64,000 nucleotides of DNA from Pilaira anomala. Lineage: Eukaryota > Mucoromycota > Mucoromycetes > Mucorales > Mucoraceae. The stretch spans positions 771,501 to 835,500 of the forward strand of contig JAIXMQ010000001.1 of the NCBI GenBank assembly GCA_025716855.1, in the 5' to 3' direction. Made by a program: the position numbers and the translations under genes. The notes under the pieces were generated by a model. The model had not been told where the DNA came from. It saw only the letters and a list, made by a program, of their open reading frames with translations, and made no database searches. Shown in pieces: positions 35,252-47,119 of the stretch (positions are counted from its first letter, which is position 1; the number at the start of each line of letters is the position of its first letter).

Positions 35252-35962
35252 TTACTTGATTGAAGAGTTTTTTATTAATGTTTTTTTTTTATCGACATGA
35301 TGTTTTCGGCGCCAAATAAATTCAATCAGCTTCCAAGGCGTACGATGTCTTGGGAAACATCGAAGTTTAATTCCAAGCCAAGTACCTAAATAAATTATGT
35401 AAGTTTCTGATATTTTTTTGAATAAAAATAAATATATACCTTCGATGGTGTTTGTGTGGACGTGAGTTCCGTCTTCGTGCACAACAGTGAAGGTTTGGCT
35501 ATGGTTCACTGTATAGTGACGAATATTGAGCCCAAGCTGCTCAATAATCCCCATAAGCCCTCTCCAACAATCGGTAAAAATAATAGAACCAGGTAAAACA
35601 AATCTTGAAATAATATCAGCGATAGTGGAAGCACTTCTGTCTGATACAGTCGTAAGAAACACTTTTCTCTGCTCCGTTCGTTCCACACACCCCCGATAAC
35701 CCAAACACCATCGACCCGATCACCACGATGGTATTTTCTTCTCCCAAATTTGGATTCGTCTATCTCCACGATGACACCTTCACCATCTAAAGATAAACAG
35801 TTAAAACTAATGAATATACTACCGACTTATTTGTATTTGCTACATAAAATTAGACTTACCAATTTTAATATCCTTATCCAGTTTTATAATATTTTGAAAA
35901 ATCTCGCGACTACGCTTGACTTTAAAGAACATATCTGCTGATAGATTGATAGATTTAGAAAA
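35252..35962 (-). pseudogene. Frameshifted IS1595/Merlin-type transposase
   Basis: Exon-like pieces 35962-35860, 35786-35440 and 35385-35252 on the minus strand encode the DDE transposase of the ISXO2/IS1595 class, called Merlin in eukaryotes. Family marks in order: 'VEIDESKFGRRKYHRGDRVD' (first catalytic D), 'TVSDRSASTIADIISRF', 'PGSIIFTDCWRGL' (second D), 'YTVNHSQTF', 'HVHTNTIEGTW' (E region) and a final 'PWKLIEFIWRRKHH'. The two introns keep phase, but inside the middle piece a CA/TG repeat at 35684-35690 shifts the frame by two bases, between WVIGGV and ERTEQRK. The 5' end fades into an A-tract at 35964-35978. So either an inactive copy, or a live one with a sequencing error in the dinucleotide run. 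Confidence 0.8.
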
Positions 35963-37757
35963 CTTAAAAAAAAAAAAAGCGGGGATTGAGTCAATGTAAT
36001 ATCTTCAAAAATGTAACTAAGTAAAAGCGAAAAAAAAAAAAAAAAAAAAAAACGAGGGTTTTATTATAACAGGGTATGGTAACGTTTTTATATTATTTTA
36101 CTACTGTGACTATTATAATATATCACTTGTGACATCTTATTCGTGTTACGTCTATTCTTGTTTAATTCTTAAATGAGAGCAATATAACACCAATGTTCGA
36201 AATAAAAGAAGATTTTGTGTGTGTTGAATTTTATATACAAACATAGTTTATCCTTCTTCAAAGTTAAAGGAGGAGGGAGTAGTACTCAGGTACAGGAACC
36301 ATTTTTAGTAAGATAGGTTGAGAGCGGGGGGAGGGGGGAGAGGTTTTCTGTGCTGATTTATTCAGTACAGTCTCAAAAGAAAGCCCACCTTGATTCTTGA
36401 TAGTTAATTCCTTTTTTATATATAGTGTCATGTACTTACAAACAAGGTTCCTAAAAATATTAATCAATTGATATTCTTTGCAACAGATAATTGCTTGTTC
36501 GCCTTATTCACCTTTAGCTTCGTCAAAACTCTTTTTAAACGAATTGTTTGTTCATAAATATTGCGGACTGCCAAAAGAGAACCAATGTCACATCATCCTG
36601 TTGCTGATGTTGTACGATGGATAGAGGCCATTGTCTTGTAAAGTCGAGCATACCGAGTGCCCTTTCAAGACAGCAATTTGTAGCGTATACAGTTCGATAT
36701 ATATCTATATATATATATTTTTTGGTATACTTGCCAAGCAGTTTAAATATCGTGTTTTTCTTTGTTTTTCAAGGGTCAGTTTAACACGATTTTTTTTTTT
36801 TTTTTTTTTTTTTGGGTTTTTGAAAAAACTGACATCATAAGTGTACTTCTCGTTGTTTTATCAAACCGATCACCATAAATCGACTTTAAAAGGAGTGTCC
36901 GTGTCCTTCATATGTGTATCACTCATTTGATAAATGTAACATTAGTAATAAGTAAATTCAACTTCTTTTTGATAAGCTACTACACACTTACCAATAAAAG
37001 TGTTAAACCCGTGTACTTGAATATTTCAGAGAGAGAATAGTAGGCCCCGCCAAGCTTTTATGATAAAAAAGTCTTGCTCAAGCCTTGCAAAAAAAAACAA
37101 AAAAATCGATGCTTTCGCTATTGTTATGACGCCTTCACCTACAAAAGCTCACTTTGATTCTCTCTTATGATAATACTTGGAAGCGTCAGTGTTATACTTT
37201 AATCGTAAACTCATTCAATGCACTTACTATTGAGTTGACCGATGTCACATTGTGAGTTTTTCGTGCCTCTTTTAATGTACTAGAAAAGCCTACTTCTATA
37301 AGTGTGGCGAGCTAGCTTATTACTTTTTAGTTATTACATGTTACATATCAATTGAACCTTTCTGTGATCAAGCAGTATACACATAGACCACCTTTTTTTT
37401 TTTTTTGAAGCGTTGAGTGCGAGCCTGAGAGGTCATGTATATAAGACTTATTGTTTTGGGTGTATACACCCTATATATCGCAATAGCACACTGAACAAAA
37501 TTTTTCAAACGAAAAGGCGACCCTCGTTTGAGAGCACAAATTCAAAAAGTTACGTTCGCGTCATTGCTTAACAAACACGTATAATCGAATGGAGTATAAC
37601 AAAGTACTCACTTTATCAGGGTATAGCATTTTTTTGTTTGTTTGATTACAGTATAGGTAGCTTATCTAAAAAAAAAACCCAAGTTTTTTTTAATAATGAA
37701 TAGCGCACCTTATTTTACTCAGTTAAATATAATACAGTGCCATGATAGTTTCTTTAG

Positions 37758-37793
<36 letters not shown>

Positions 37794-40073
37794 GGGGGGG
37801 GGTTTAAGCTTGTATCGATTTATCTATGTATCGTTTTTTACTCATATTAAAAGTTATTTTTTTTTTGAGAAAGGAAAAGAGGTAAGTAGAAAAAAGTAAA
37901 GATTTTCTTGTTATTTAAAGAATGTATTTTTTTTTTTTTCATTGCATTATTACGCGATGGAAGCTAATAGACACTGAAAGAATAGAAAATCAATTAAAAT
38001 ATGTTAAATTGAAAGGTACAGTACAGTTCTGATGAAAGTGAGAAAACCGGCGGGTTTGTTATGCCGTGTTAGAGCCTCTCAGTGAGAGTATTCCAGACTT
38101 TTGTTTCTATTTTTACCTGATCTGTATATATATATATATATATATATTATGGTTTTGAGAATAAAACGTCTAATGAATTATATGGTTTCAAATCAGAAGT
38201 AACTTTAATGAACATTTTTTTTGGAAGCTACAGGTAATTCAAAAAACGCGCAGACACTTTATTTTGGAAGAAGTTCTTCCCTCCTGTTTATGAATTACTT
38301 TTGAAAGATGATTTGGTTGGTTTAAAACAATCTTCCAGTAACAGAAAAAAAAAAAAGGGGGACCGTTTGACTGTCGTCATTATAAACCGTCATATTGGTT
38401 ACTTTGTTGTTTCATTCTGTAGTTGAGAGAGAAAGACCCTTCAACAAACAAACGTATTTATTGATTATCATTTTTGATTGTATTATAAGAAAAGAAAAAA
38501 AAAACTAAATTTTTTATTAAAAATGGTGCGCGCGAAAAAAATATGGTTCGGGCAAATAAGGTACGCGCTGCCTTTTCCTCAAACATGTGGTAAAAAAGCA
38601 TTCCTATTCAATGGGTGCTCCAAGATATATAAGTATGAAGAAAACGAATAGAAAAACTTAATGTAGGAAGTTTAGCTACTAAAAAAAACTTTGGAAATGG
38701 TAAAATTTAAAATCTTGAAAATTATAACAAAAGGCTACATAATTTAGAAAAATCTATTTTTGTTTTATAAGAAGGATCTGGAAAAAGAATACCTGTACCT
38801 GTTCTATAACATTCTTAAACAGCTCACAAGACTTTAGGTAACGTTACTCTGATTGGAACAGGTTATATAATATTACACTCAATGAGACCGGGACCAAGAA
38901 GTTGATTTTTCAAATTTAATATAAATTATATATATCACCTTTTAGTGTATTCAACAGCTAGTAGTAGTCTAGACAATGAACTAGAACGAGTAAATAAATA
39001 AACAAATAAATAAGGAGTTATGTTAGTACAATATATAACCTGTATTTTTAGCAATTCTATGTATGTATATCCGTGTTGATTTGTGATACTATGATGAGAT
39101 TATATTAAGAAAGAGACTTCTTATTAAAAAAAGCATACTGATAAGCCGCGGTGTGCTCTTGAATATATAAATTTATCTGAGATTCATTCTATTTTATAAA
39201 GCTGAAAGGAGCGCTCTCTCTCGATCGGTTTCTGTGGCTCCTTTAACATTAGGCAGTGATGATGATGATGATGATGATGGTATCAAAGAGAGATAAGGAT
39301 TTCTATCCTAAATGTCGATAAATTCCGGCAGTTAATATATTTAAAAAAAAAAAAAAGAGCAAATAAATGTGAGTTCTTCTTGGAAACAAGTAAATGTATT
39401 CCTTTGTGAAAATAATAATAATCATTTATTAAAATATGTGTTAAAATGATTGTTATGATAAGTATGTAAAAACTTGCTCCAGGAAAAAAAAAAAAAAAAA
39501 GCTGCATGTTTCATTTACATCATAAGTAGAAGTACACCATCGATCCATTTTTATTATGAGAGCTCAAAAAAAAGGGCCGATTAAAAGAACAACGCGTTTT
39601 AACTAGTTTCGATCGTAAGAGAAGTTGGTTAACTTTTTTTTTTAATGACATATAAAAAAATGTTTCAGATTGTATTATTATTATACAAGTTTTTATTATT
39701 TATCATATGATAGAAAAAAAAAATGTCTCTCTTTTTTTTTTGATCGGTCCCATTTCTTTCAGTTTTTTTTTTTAGATATAATCAAATCATAACAGGCATG
39801 TGATGTATTATACAAGTTGTTGGAGGACAGAATGATCGAGAAAAAAAAAAACCAAGTCTTGTTTTAAAAAAGTGTCATCGCGTAAAAAAAAAAAAAAAAA
39901 AAAAAAGGGCATTCAATACATTTCTATGTAATGCATATTATCTATAATGGCCTCATTTATTTCAGGAGATTTATTAACTATATTATAATCGTGTTGGCAT
40001 TCATTAGTTTATTAAGCTCATGGGTGACAAAACTAGAGTAAGCGGAAGTGTTTCACCAATAGTTTGCTAGCTA

Positions 40074-40106
<33 letters not shown>

Positions 40107-40528
40107 TAATTATTTCGATTGTATGTGCTTCGATCAAAGTGTAAATAGATATACTCCGTCTTAAAAAACATATAAACAAACAAAATGCAAAAAAGGGTCT
40201 TTTTTGTTATTTAGCGCTTTAAAAAGGTACATAATAAATTCTTAAAAGGGAAATGATTAGGAAGGAACGATTTTTTTCTAGATCGATTGTTTTTTTTTTT
40301 TTATGAATATATAGCGTAATACAGAACTCTAAAAGAGATTTCAATCGGATATTTTTTTTTTTTTTTTTTTTTTTGTTTAGTTGACTAAAAAATTTTATTT
40401 TCATAATAGAAGAAGAAGGGGCATAATAACAAAAAAAAAAAAAAAAAAGGGCATAAAAAAGGTTTATATTAAAAATAAATAAATAAATAAATAAAGGGTA
40501 TAGTGTAGTACATATATAATTTTCTTTT
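35963..40528. other. Gene-poor stretch, 4.6 kb; no gene seen
   Basis: No coding signal on either strand. It holds many homopolymers: A20 near 36032, T24 near 36790, T33 joined to G10 at 37760-37802, A26 near 39880, A28 near 40075. It also has a (TA)n run near 38126-38148 and a (GAT)n microsatellite at 39258-39279. It may carry decayed repeats, but none could be identified. Confidence 0.55.
39258..39279. repeat. (GAT)n microsatellite
   Basis: About seven GAT units in a non-coding stretch. A similar (GAT)n run lies near 55681-55709. Confidence 0.8.
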
Positions 40529-42113
40529 TTAACAAGATCGCGAGTTTTCAGCCCAAACGATTAAAGTAATTAAACGTTCACGTAAACTATTCATACCAAG
40601 CAACATAATTTTTTCATTATATGTTAATGGTAAAATGTTAGCGGACCACCAAATGACAGAATCAAGACCATTTGGTTGTTGTAAATACCATTCGTATTGC
40701 ATAGACCAAACGGGATAATCCATATTGGACAGATATTGAGTTAAGAATGAATGAAGTTCGGTATGAAATAAAGATTCATTTGAAAGGTTTAAATTTAATC
40801 GAGAAAGGATAGAATTCGTTGTAGGTGACAAAGGAGGAGGAGGAGGAGAAGAAGCAGAAGAAGAAGGCACTGGAGGTGGAGGTGGCGAGGGAGGTTTAGT
40901 ATAATTCATACCATTTGCCCAAGCTTTACGATTGGCAGAACCAGGAAAACTACCTTGAACTGAATAAGGAGAACTATTTGGAACAGAACTTGATAGACGC
41001 ATTGAACAAGGTCTAGGGCGAATTACTTTTCTGATGATATTTGGTGTTGCTGGTGTAGATTGAGTGGTAATGACATGATTTGAAGAAAGTTTTTTATTTT
41101 GATGAATCACTACGACGGGTGGTGGTTCTTCAACAACAAGTTGAATCAATTCAATATTTTTTTGTTGGTCATCGAGTCGTGTTACATCACCTGTATAACA
41201 ACCATCCGAATCGACTGTCAACTGATTGATCCGGAGTCGGAATAGGCCGCTGGCTTGTATGACTGAGTGTCTAAGATCAGGGCTAGATTCAATACCACGT
41301 ATTTGTAACATCATACCATAATCAAAGAATTCATTACAAGAAGATTTAGAAAAGATACAAATAGCATAATGTTTTTGATTTGGATGAGAAATCATATAAT
41401 CTAACAAGTTTAGTTTATCGTTTGTGATATGTATTAAACAATGCTGAGTTGGAAAGGCAATGGCTGAAGTGACTTGAATGATTGGAATATGTTGTTGATG
41501 AATTTGTTCTTTAATTGTATTATGATTCATATAATCTATCCAACCTGATATAATTTGATTTACTTTTCCAATACGATTTAATTTGGTTCTACAGAATGGA
41601 CATGATCTTGTATTTAAGTTTGTCATGGTACGTATTAAACAATCTTTACAGAATGTATGACCACATTGTGTCGTAATAGGTTCAACAAGTGTAGATAAAC
41701 AGATTGAACAGTCTAATAAATCTTTTAAAGCTGAAGATTGGGATAAGATATTTTCGAGTAAAATGGTTGGTTTTAAATTTTCATTTGAATGGGTTCTTAA
41801 ACATGAAAATGAAAGGCATTGTGATGTAGGTGGAGGTAAACATGAATGACATAAAGTGAAACCACAAGTTAAAGTAATGGGTTGATTAAATCTATTATTA
41901 CATTTTTGACAGTGTGTTAATGTATTTAAGGTGGTATCGGTTGTTGTATTCACACTTGACTCGAGTTTATAGGGTGATTTGTATTGGTGAATCACGGCTC
42001 TACCGACATTTTGGTTTTTACTGTTGTCAATCTAATTTATTTGTGTGTGGGTTAATATTTTAGGTTTATTTACGAGTATATTTTAATTTTACATGTTGAT
42101 GTGAGTTAATCAT
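40529..42113 (-). CDS. LONRF-like double-RING / LON-domain protein
   Basis: A 21-base first exon (42113-42093, seven codons from ATG) splices to the main exon (42031-40529), giving 507 residues. The long reading frame alone has no ATG at its start, and this splice supplies one in frame. Two zinc-binding blocks follow: 'CQKCNNRFNQPITLTCGF' (residues about 48-75) and a complete RING 'CSICLSTLVEPITTQCGHTF'...'CPFCR' (about 114-155). Then comes a LON-protease-substrate-binding-like region ('IPIIQVTSAIAFPTQHCLI', 'MLQIRGIESSP') to about 290. The C-terminal half has a Pro-rich stretch and a further globular end ('YLSNMDYPVWSMQYEWYLQ'). The layout is that of LONRF1-3-type E3 ubiquitin ligases, where LON likely binds substrates. 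No peptidase domain is present. Confidence 0.85.
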
Positions 42114-42440
42114 TATAAAAAAAGCGGGGAAAAAAAAGTGGGAAAAAAAAGTGAAAAAAAAGTGGAAAAAAAGTGAAAAAAAAAGTGGAAAAAAAGTTAA
42201 AAAAAGTTAAAATAAAGAAAGGAAAGTGAGAGGGAAATAAGAATGTCCATGTAAAAAAAAAAAAAAAAACTATGCTTGTATTTAAATACAAAAAAAAAAA
42301 AAAAAATTACCAACTCCTTTTATTTTTCGATCGATTTGTTCAACTAAACTATTACAGGCGTACACAGAATACACACACAACAACAGTGGCGAATTAAAAA
42401 AAAAAACAAAGAAATACATATTTTGATTGGTTTCGATCGA

Positions 42441-42481
<41 letters not shown>

Positions 42482-42486
<5 letters not shown>

Positions 42487-44011
42487 CTTTCATAGACTCT
42501 AAATATTCTAATAAACCCATTACTTGGACTTCTTTACCAGTATAAACTGGATGCAATTGTCTTTCAACATAGGAGGTAAAAGTACTATGAGGTGTACCGA
42601 GAAAAGTATGTCCATGAGCTGATATCATAGCATCTACCATTGGAATTAAATAAGATTCTAGTTTCACTCTTTCTTCTACCACCTGCAATTGTTTAATTTC
42701 ACTTAATTCATCCATAAAGTCAGATAAAATAAATGTACATGGAAACACTTTAAATAGTTTACGTAAGAGTGGATGATTTCTTGGATCTGGTGCATCGGTT
42801 GCTATGTAGACAACTGTATTTTTAAATCGACTTGTGACTTGATCTCCTTCTTGACAGGTTAAACGATTAGCAATATTTGGTTTTTTCTTGTGGTTGAATT
42901 CAAATGATGATGATGATGTTGTATGATTGACAGTGATGGGTTTAGAATAATCTACTTTTTTATTCGCATGAGCTTCTCTTAACTTGAGTTCATAACCTAC
43001 AGATTCAGTTCTGTCTAAATCATGTTGTTTAATTCCGTCTTCATATTCAATGACTTGTTCCAGAGTCAAGTCAGTGAATTGATCGACTAATTGATGAAAT
43101 ATGTCATCTATTAAAATTGAAGCCCGCAATTTAAAGATACCATCACCTACACGCACATGCATACCCACAAATTGATTGGGACCACCTAATTGATCAACAA
43201 TTCTTTTGGCAGCACCAAATAAGACAGGATTTCTAAAGATCATGGCTGTTCTAATCTGTTTTAATAAATTGGCATGGTGATCTGTTTCAGCTAAAACACG
43301 ATAAGAACCAAAGACGGAACCAAAATGTAATACGCGATGATCGATTTGTTCCAACATGTCCAGATTAATTTTGTATTTAAATCTATCCATTGGTAAATCA
43401 TTTGGATTTTCATCATGAATTTGATATTCATAAGGTGACATATCTTTAAAGAAATAAATGTCTTGTGGATTTAAATTAAATGAATCATATAACCATTCAT
43501 AATCTAACCCAGGTCGAAATATGACGGGTACTGGTAATTCTGTCATGTTGTAAAAAAATGTCCATGGGACATTGGTCCATCGAAAGTTGTTTAAACATTC
43601 ACTTGGTAACGGTAATCCTTTTGAATCTAATGTGGTGCAATGATCAAGTCCATTCTTTGTTTGAAATAATAACCTTTCATGTAATTTTTCATATCGCAAC
43701 CACGGCATAGCTGGGTTCGCAAGATAGACAGGAGGTACCAATAAGGTTCTATTTAAATAAGCTGCTAATAGTAATGCATTTTCTAATTCGATTCTTTGAT
43801 TATGAAATCCAGAATGTGGTAAATACGATAAAAACTTTTCTGAATTCTTTTTTGGTTGGTATAATTCAAATGGTTGAGGAAATATAACTGGAATCGGTGC
43901 TTCTTGTTGCTTGCTGGTTCTACCTTGAATCCTATATTGAAACCATGTAACAAAACTAATCAATAGTGTCACCAGTATTAACAAAACTACCGTTGAATCT
44001 TTTCGTTTCAT
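42482..44011 (-). CDS. O-fucosyltransferase-like type II membrane protein
   Basis: A single exon of 509 residues. A short basic N-terminus (MKRKDS) precedes one hydrophobic anchor (about 8-26), the usual layout of Golgi glycosyltransferases. The lumenal part has 'LPHSGFHNQRIELENALLLA' and 'YLNRTLLVPP' near the start and FVGMHVRVGDGIF near residue 280. The HxRxGD-type motif binds the nucleotide sugar in GDP-fucose O-fucosyltransferases. The C-terminal block 'VVYIATDAPDPRNHPLLRKL' and 'DAMISAHGHTFLGTPHSTFT' also fits that fold. It probably transfers fucose or another sugar to proteins or wall glycans; acceptor unknown. The stop codon lies at the edge of an A41 tract (minus sense; T at 42443-42483) and there is no intron, so a retroposed origin is conceivable. 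An A/T-rich leader follows upstream. Confidence 0.75.
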
Positions 44012-45574
44012 CTTTTTGTGTGTGTGTGTGTGTGTATATGTATTTTGTTTCGTAGTGAAAAAAAAAAGAGAAAAAAAAAAAAAAAAGGGATTTGCAAAGT
44101 GAACCTATAAATAGCGAAAATCCTTTTTTTTTTTTTTTTTTTTTTTGCCTTCCAATAATAAAGATAGCTCCTATCAAAGTCCTCTAAAAGGAAACCAAAC
44201 ACTATTAAATAAACCCGCTAAGTTAGATAGTTACACATTTTTTTAAAAAAAAACATTTTGTGAGTCTCTTGGTTACTTTATATTATTTTCAGGTACCGTG
44301 TATCCATCCTATTATTCTATTGTTATTCTATTGTTATTTTATGTCTATCAAAAAAAAAATTTTTTTTTGTTATTCGTAACAAGTTAAAAAAAAAAAAAAA
44401 AATCCCACTAAATTAAAAAAAAAAAAACAAAACCAGAGGGGAGGAGTTATAACAATGGATTTTAAAAGAGATCTTCGGTACTAAAATGTTTTGGATTATA
44501 TACGTTGATTGTAACACAGCCCGTGATGACGCTATGATAACATGTAACAATTTTGATCTACACTCAAACATATAAAACGCCAGTGTTAGAAACAAAAAAA
44601 AAAAACTAGTGTTATATGTTATATATTTTGGTTTAATAAGCATCTTTCGTGTGAATATATTATATATACAATAAGTTATTTTAAACTCTTTTGTGAACCA
44701 AATAAAGGTTCCCTTTTTTTTTTTTTTTTTTTTTTTACTTCTTTAATTGTTTGTTTTTGCAACATTATTTTAAAAATAGGAAAAAATATACGCAATTGAG
44801 GCAATATCATCTAAACAAGCAATTCTGCTGCTAGTTAATATGAAAACAAACAATTCATTTTTTTAAATGTATTACATTTAATTGAATAACATGCGCCTTC
44901 TTTTTTAATAAAGAGAGAGAAAGAGAGAGAGAGCTTACTTCTTGTTCCTGTGATAAATATATATTTTAAAAAGTGTATTAATATATATAACTTTCTTAGT
45001 ATCTTAAAAAGGTGAACATATAAATTTATATGTTGTATCTCTTTCCTTTTTATTAAAAACCTTGTGACTAAAAATAAAGTGGCATGAAATACAGGGTAAC
45101 GGCATTGAATTCACGTTAAATCAACAATTTGCCTTTTTCTGAGAAAAAAAAAAAAAAAAAGATTCTTTTTTTATTACACCTTTATTTATTTAAAGTGGGT
45201 TATTACAGCTTATTATATAACTGACCGTTAAAAAAAATAAATTAGCATGGAACTTCAAGCACTTCTAAAAAGGTAAACCTATGTTGATTATATTATACTA
45301 TCCAAATAAAGTCTAGTCTTTAACTCTATAGATCCTGATAATAATCTTTTTAATATGTATCTCCCTTTTTTATGACATGTATTTTCACAAAATACCATCA
45401 AATTAATATGGGAGAATTTTTAAGTAATAAAAAAAAGCAGAAAAAAAAATTTTTTTTTTTTTTTTTTTGGGCCAATTCATTTAAGCGGGACTGCTTGTAA
45501 CGTATACTATACAGGTTATTTTATTCTCCCCCCCCCCTTTTTTTTTTGGATTACTTTTCACACACGCACACGCA
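44012..45574. other. Intergenic, divergent promoters; no gene seen
   Basis: Contains several long T and A runs and a C10-T10 junction at 45528-45547 just before the FYRC gene. No coding signal. Confidence 0.55.
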
Positions 45575-46847
45575 ATGAACCCACAATCATCTTTTACTCA
45601 ACAACATCATCATAACAAAATGAACAATACAACAGAAGAATTACCAGATATTAGCTTAGAATATAAACTATTAAAACGTAAAATAAAACAACTTCAAGAG
45701 GTAAAAAAAAAAAAGATATATATATATAAATATTCTTTCTATATCCTATTGACGCATAAAAATAGGCAAATTTCATGTTGAGTAGAGAGTATTCGTTTGC
45801 AAAAAAGAAAATTCGTACACTTACATTTGAAAGAAAGTAAGATAAATATATATATATATATATTCATATAGACTCAAAATTTCATTTAGTCTTTTACTGG
45901 ATAATATTGGACGTTTAGAAAATCCAAGATCAGATAGTGATAGTGATGTATATAGTGAGTTACCAGATACAGAAGATGAAGAGGAGGAAGATCCGGAGCA
46001 ACAACAACAGGAAGAGGATAGTAGGATGATGAAACCAACAAAGATATTAAAGAGATTAGCAAATAATAAACCTGAAGTGACCGTGACAGCGACCACAGCA
46101 CCTAAACGATCTAAATTAACTAGTCTTTCTGTAAAGACTCGTCGTGTTCAACCCATTGATCGAGATCAAGATGGAAAGCCTAAATTACCTCAACAAATTG
46201 GTGTCTTGACCGTATTAAATCTAGGTACAATTGTGACAGATCGACCTAATTATCATAATGAGCGATATATATTTCCAGTAGGATATACAGTTAGCAGGTA
46301 AAAAAAGCAAAAAGAGGAGGAGAAGGAGGAGGATAATGTACACATCATTCAATATTTTAACATACAAAAAAAAAAAAAAAAAAGAACTTATCCTAGTATG
46401 ATTGATCCTCATAATAATACAGTGGTAACGTCTACTATCTTGGATGGAGGAGATTCACCCCGATTTCATGTGGTTGCAGCGGATATGCCCGATGAACCTA
46501 TTATTGCTAATTCTGCTACGGGTGCATGGACAGTGATTGTACGTAAATCGAATGAGATCCGACAAAGAGATCATTCAAATTCAGCCAGTGGACCTGATTA
46601 TTATGGATTTAAACATCCTACCATTGCCAATCTTATTCAGGCATTACCTGGTGCGAGATCTTTAAAGCAGTACGTTTGGCAAACGTTTGAAGAAATGGAG
46701 CCAAGAGCTGCAAAAGGTGTGATGGCGGCTGCTGAGAAAAAGAGAGGCAATTTGGAACAAATGGGAAATGCAAATCGAAAACAACCTGAAGAGGGTGGTG
46801 ATGATGATGAAGATGATGATGAAGATATAATTCAGGATCATTTTTAA
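45575..46847 (+). CDS. FYRN/FYRC-domain nuclear protein (TBRG1-like)
   Basis: Four exons (45575-45700, 45766-45836, 45890-46297, 46385-46847) join in frame to 355 residues. Exon 3 could also begin at 45872, which keeps the same phase and adds six residues. The N-terminus forms a coiled coil ('YKLLKRKIKQLQ', then 'SREYSFAKKKIRTLTFER'). An acidic and Gln-rich linker with a basic patch follows. The FY-rich N module is 'GVLTVLNLGTIVTDRPNYH' with RYIFPVGYTVSRTYPSM, and the FYRC part is 'VTSTILDGGDSPRFHVVAAD' to 'YYGFKHPTIANLIQALPGA'. The tail is acidic. This order is that of TBRG1 and related chromatin-linked FYR proteins; FYR modules also occur in MLL/Set1-type complexes. Intron 3 has an A18 run directly before its acceptor AG. 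Confidence 0.85.
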
Positions 46848-46866
46848 TATGAATCTGTCATAGTAA

Positions 46867-46909
<43 letters not shown>
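46867..46909. repeat. (TAG)n microsatellite
   Basis: About 14 uninterrupted TAG units just after the FYRC gene stop codon, probably in its 3' UTR. Confidence 0.9.
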
Positions 46910-46910
<1 letters not shown>

Positions 46911-47119
46911 TGTATATATATAGTATTAACTCATAAATAATAGCTAATTAATTTTCAAAATTGAAACCTCTTTTTTTTTTTTTTACTTTAATTGTTTTTG
47001 TTGATGAGAGAAAATATTCTAACTTGTACACATACATACACACACACACACTCAATGCATTATAGAGGTGCTTCTGTACAACGGAACACACTGTCATACA
47101 GATAAAAAAAAATATTTTT

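Noticed and set aside
42106..42291. Frame of Phe-rich 61 residues upstream of the LONRF gene
   Set aside because: Made of A/T-run translation only; its region contains the true 21-nt first exon in another frame.
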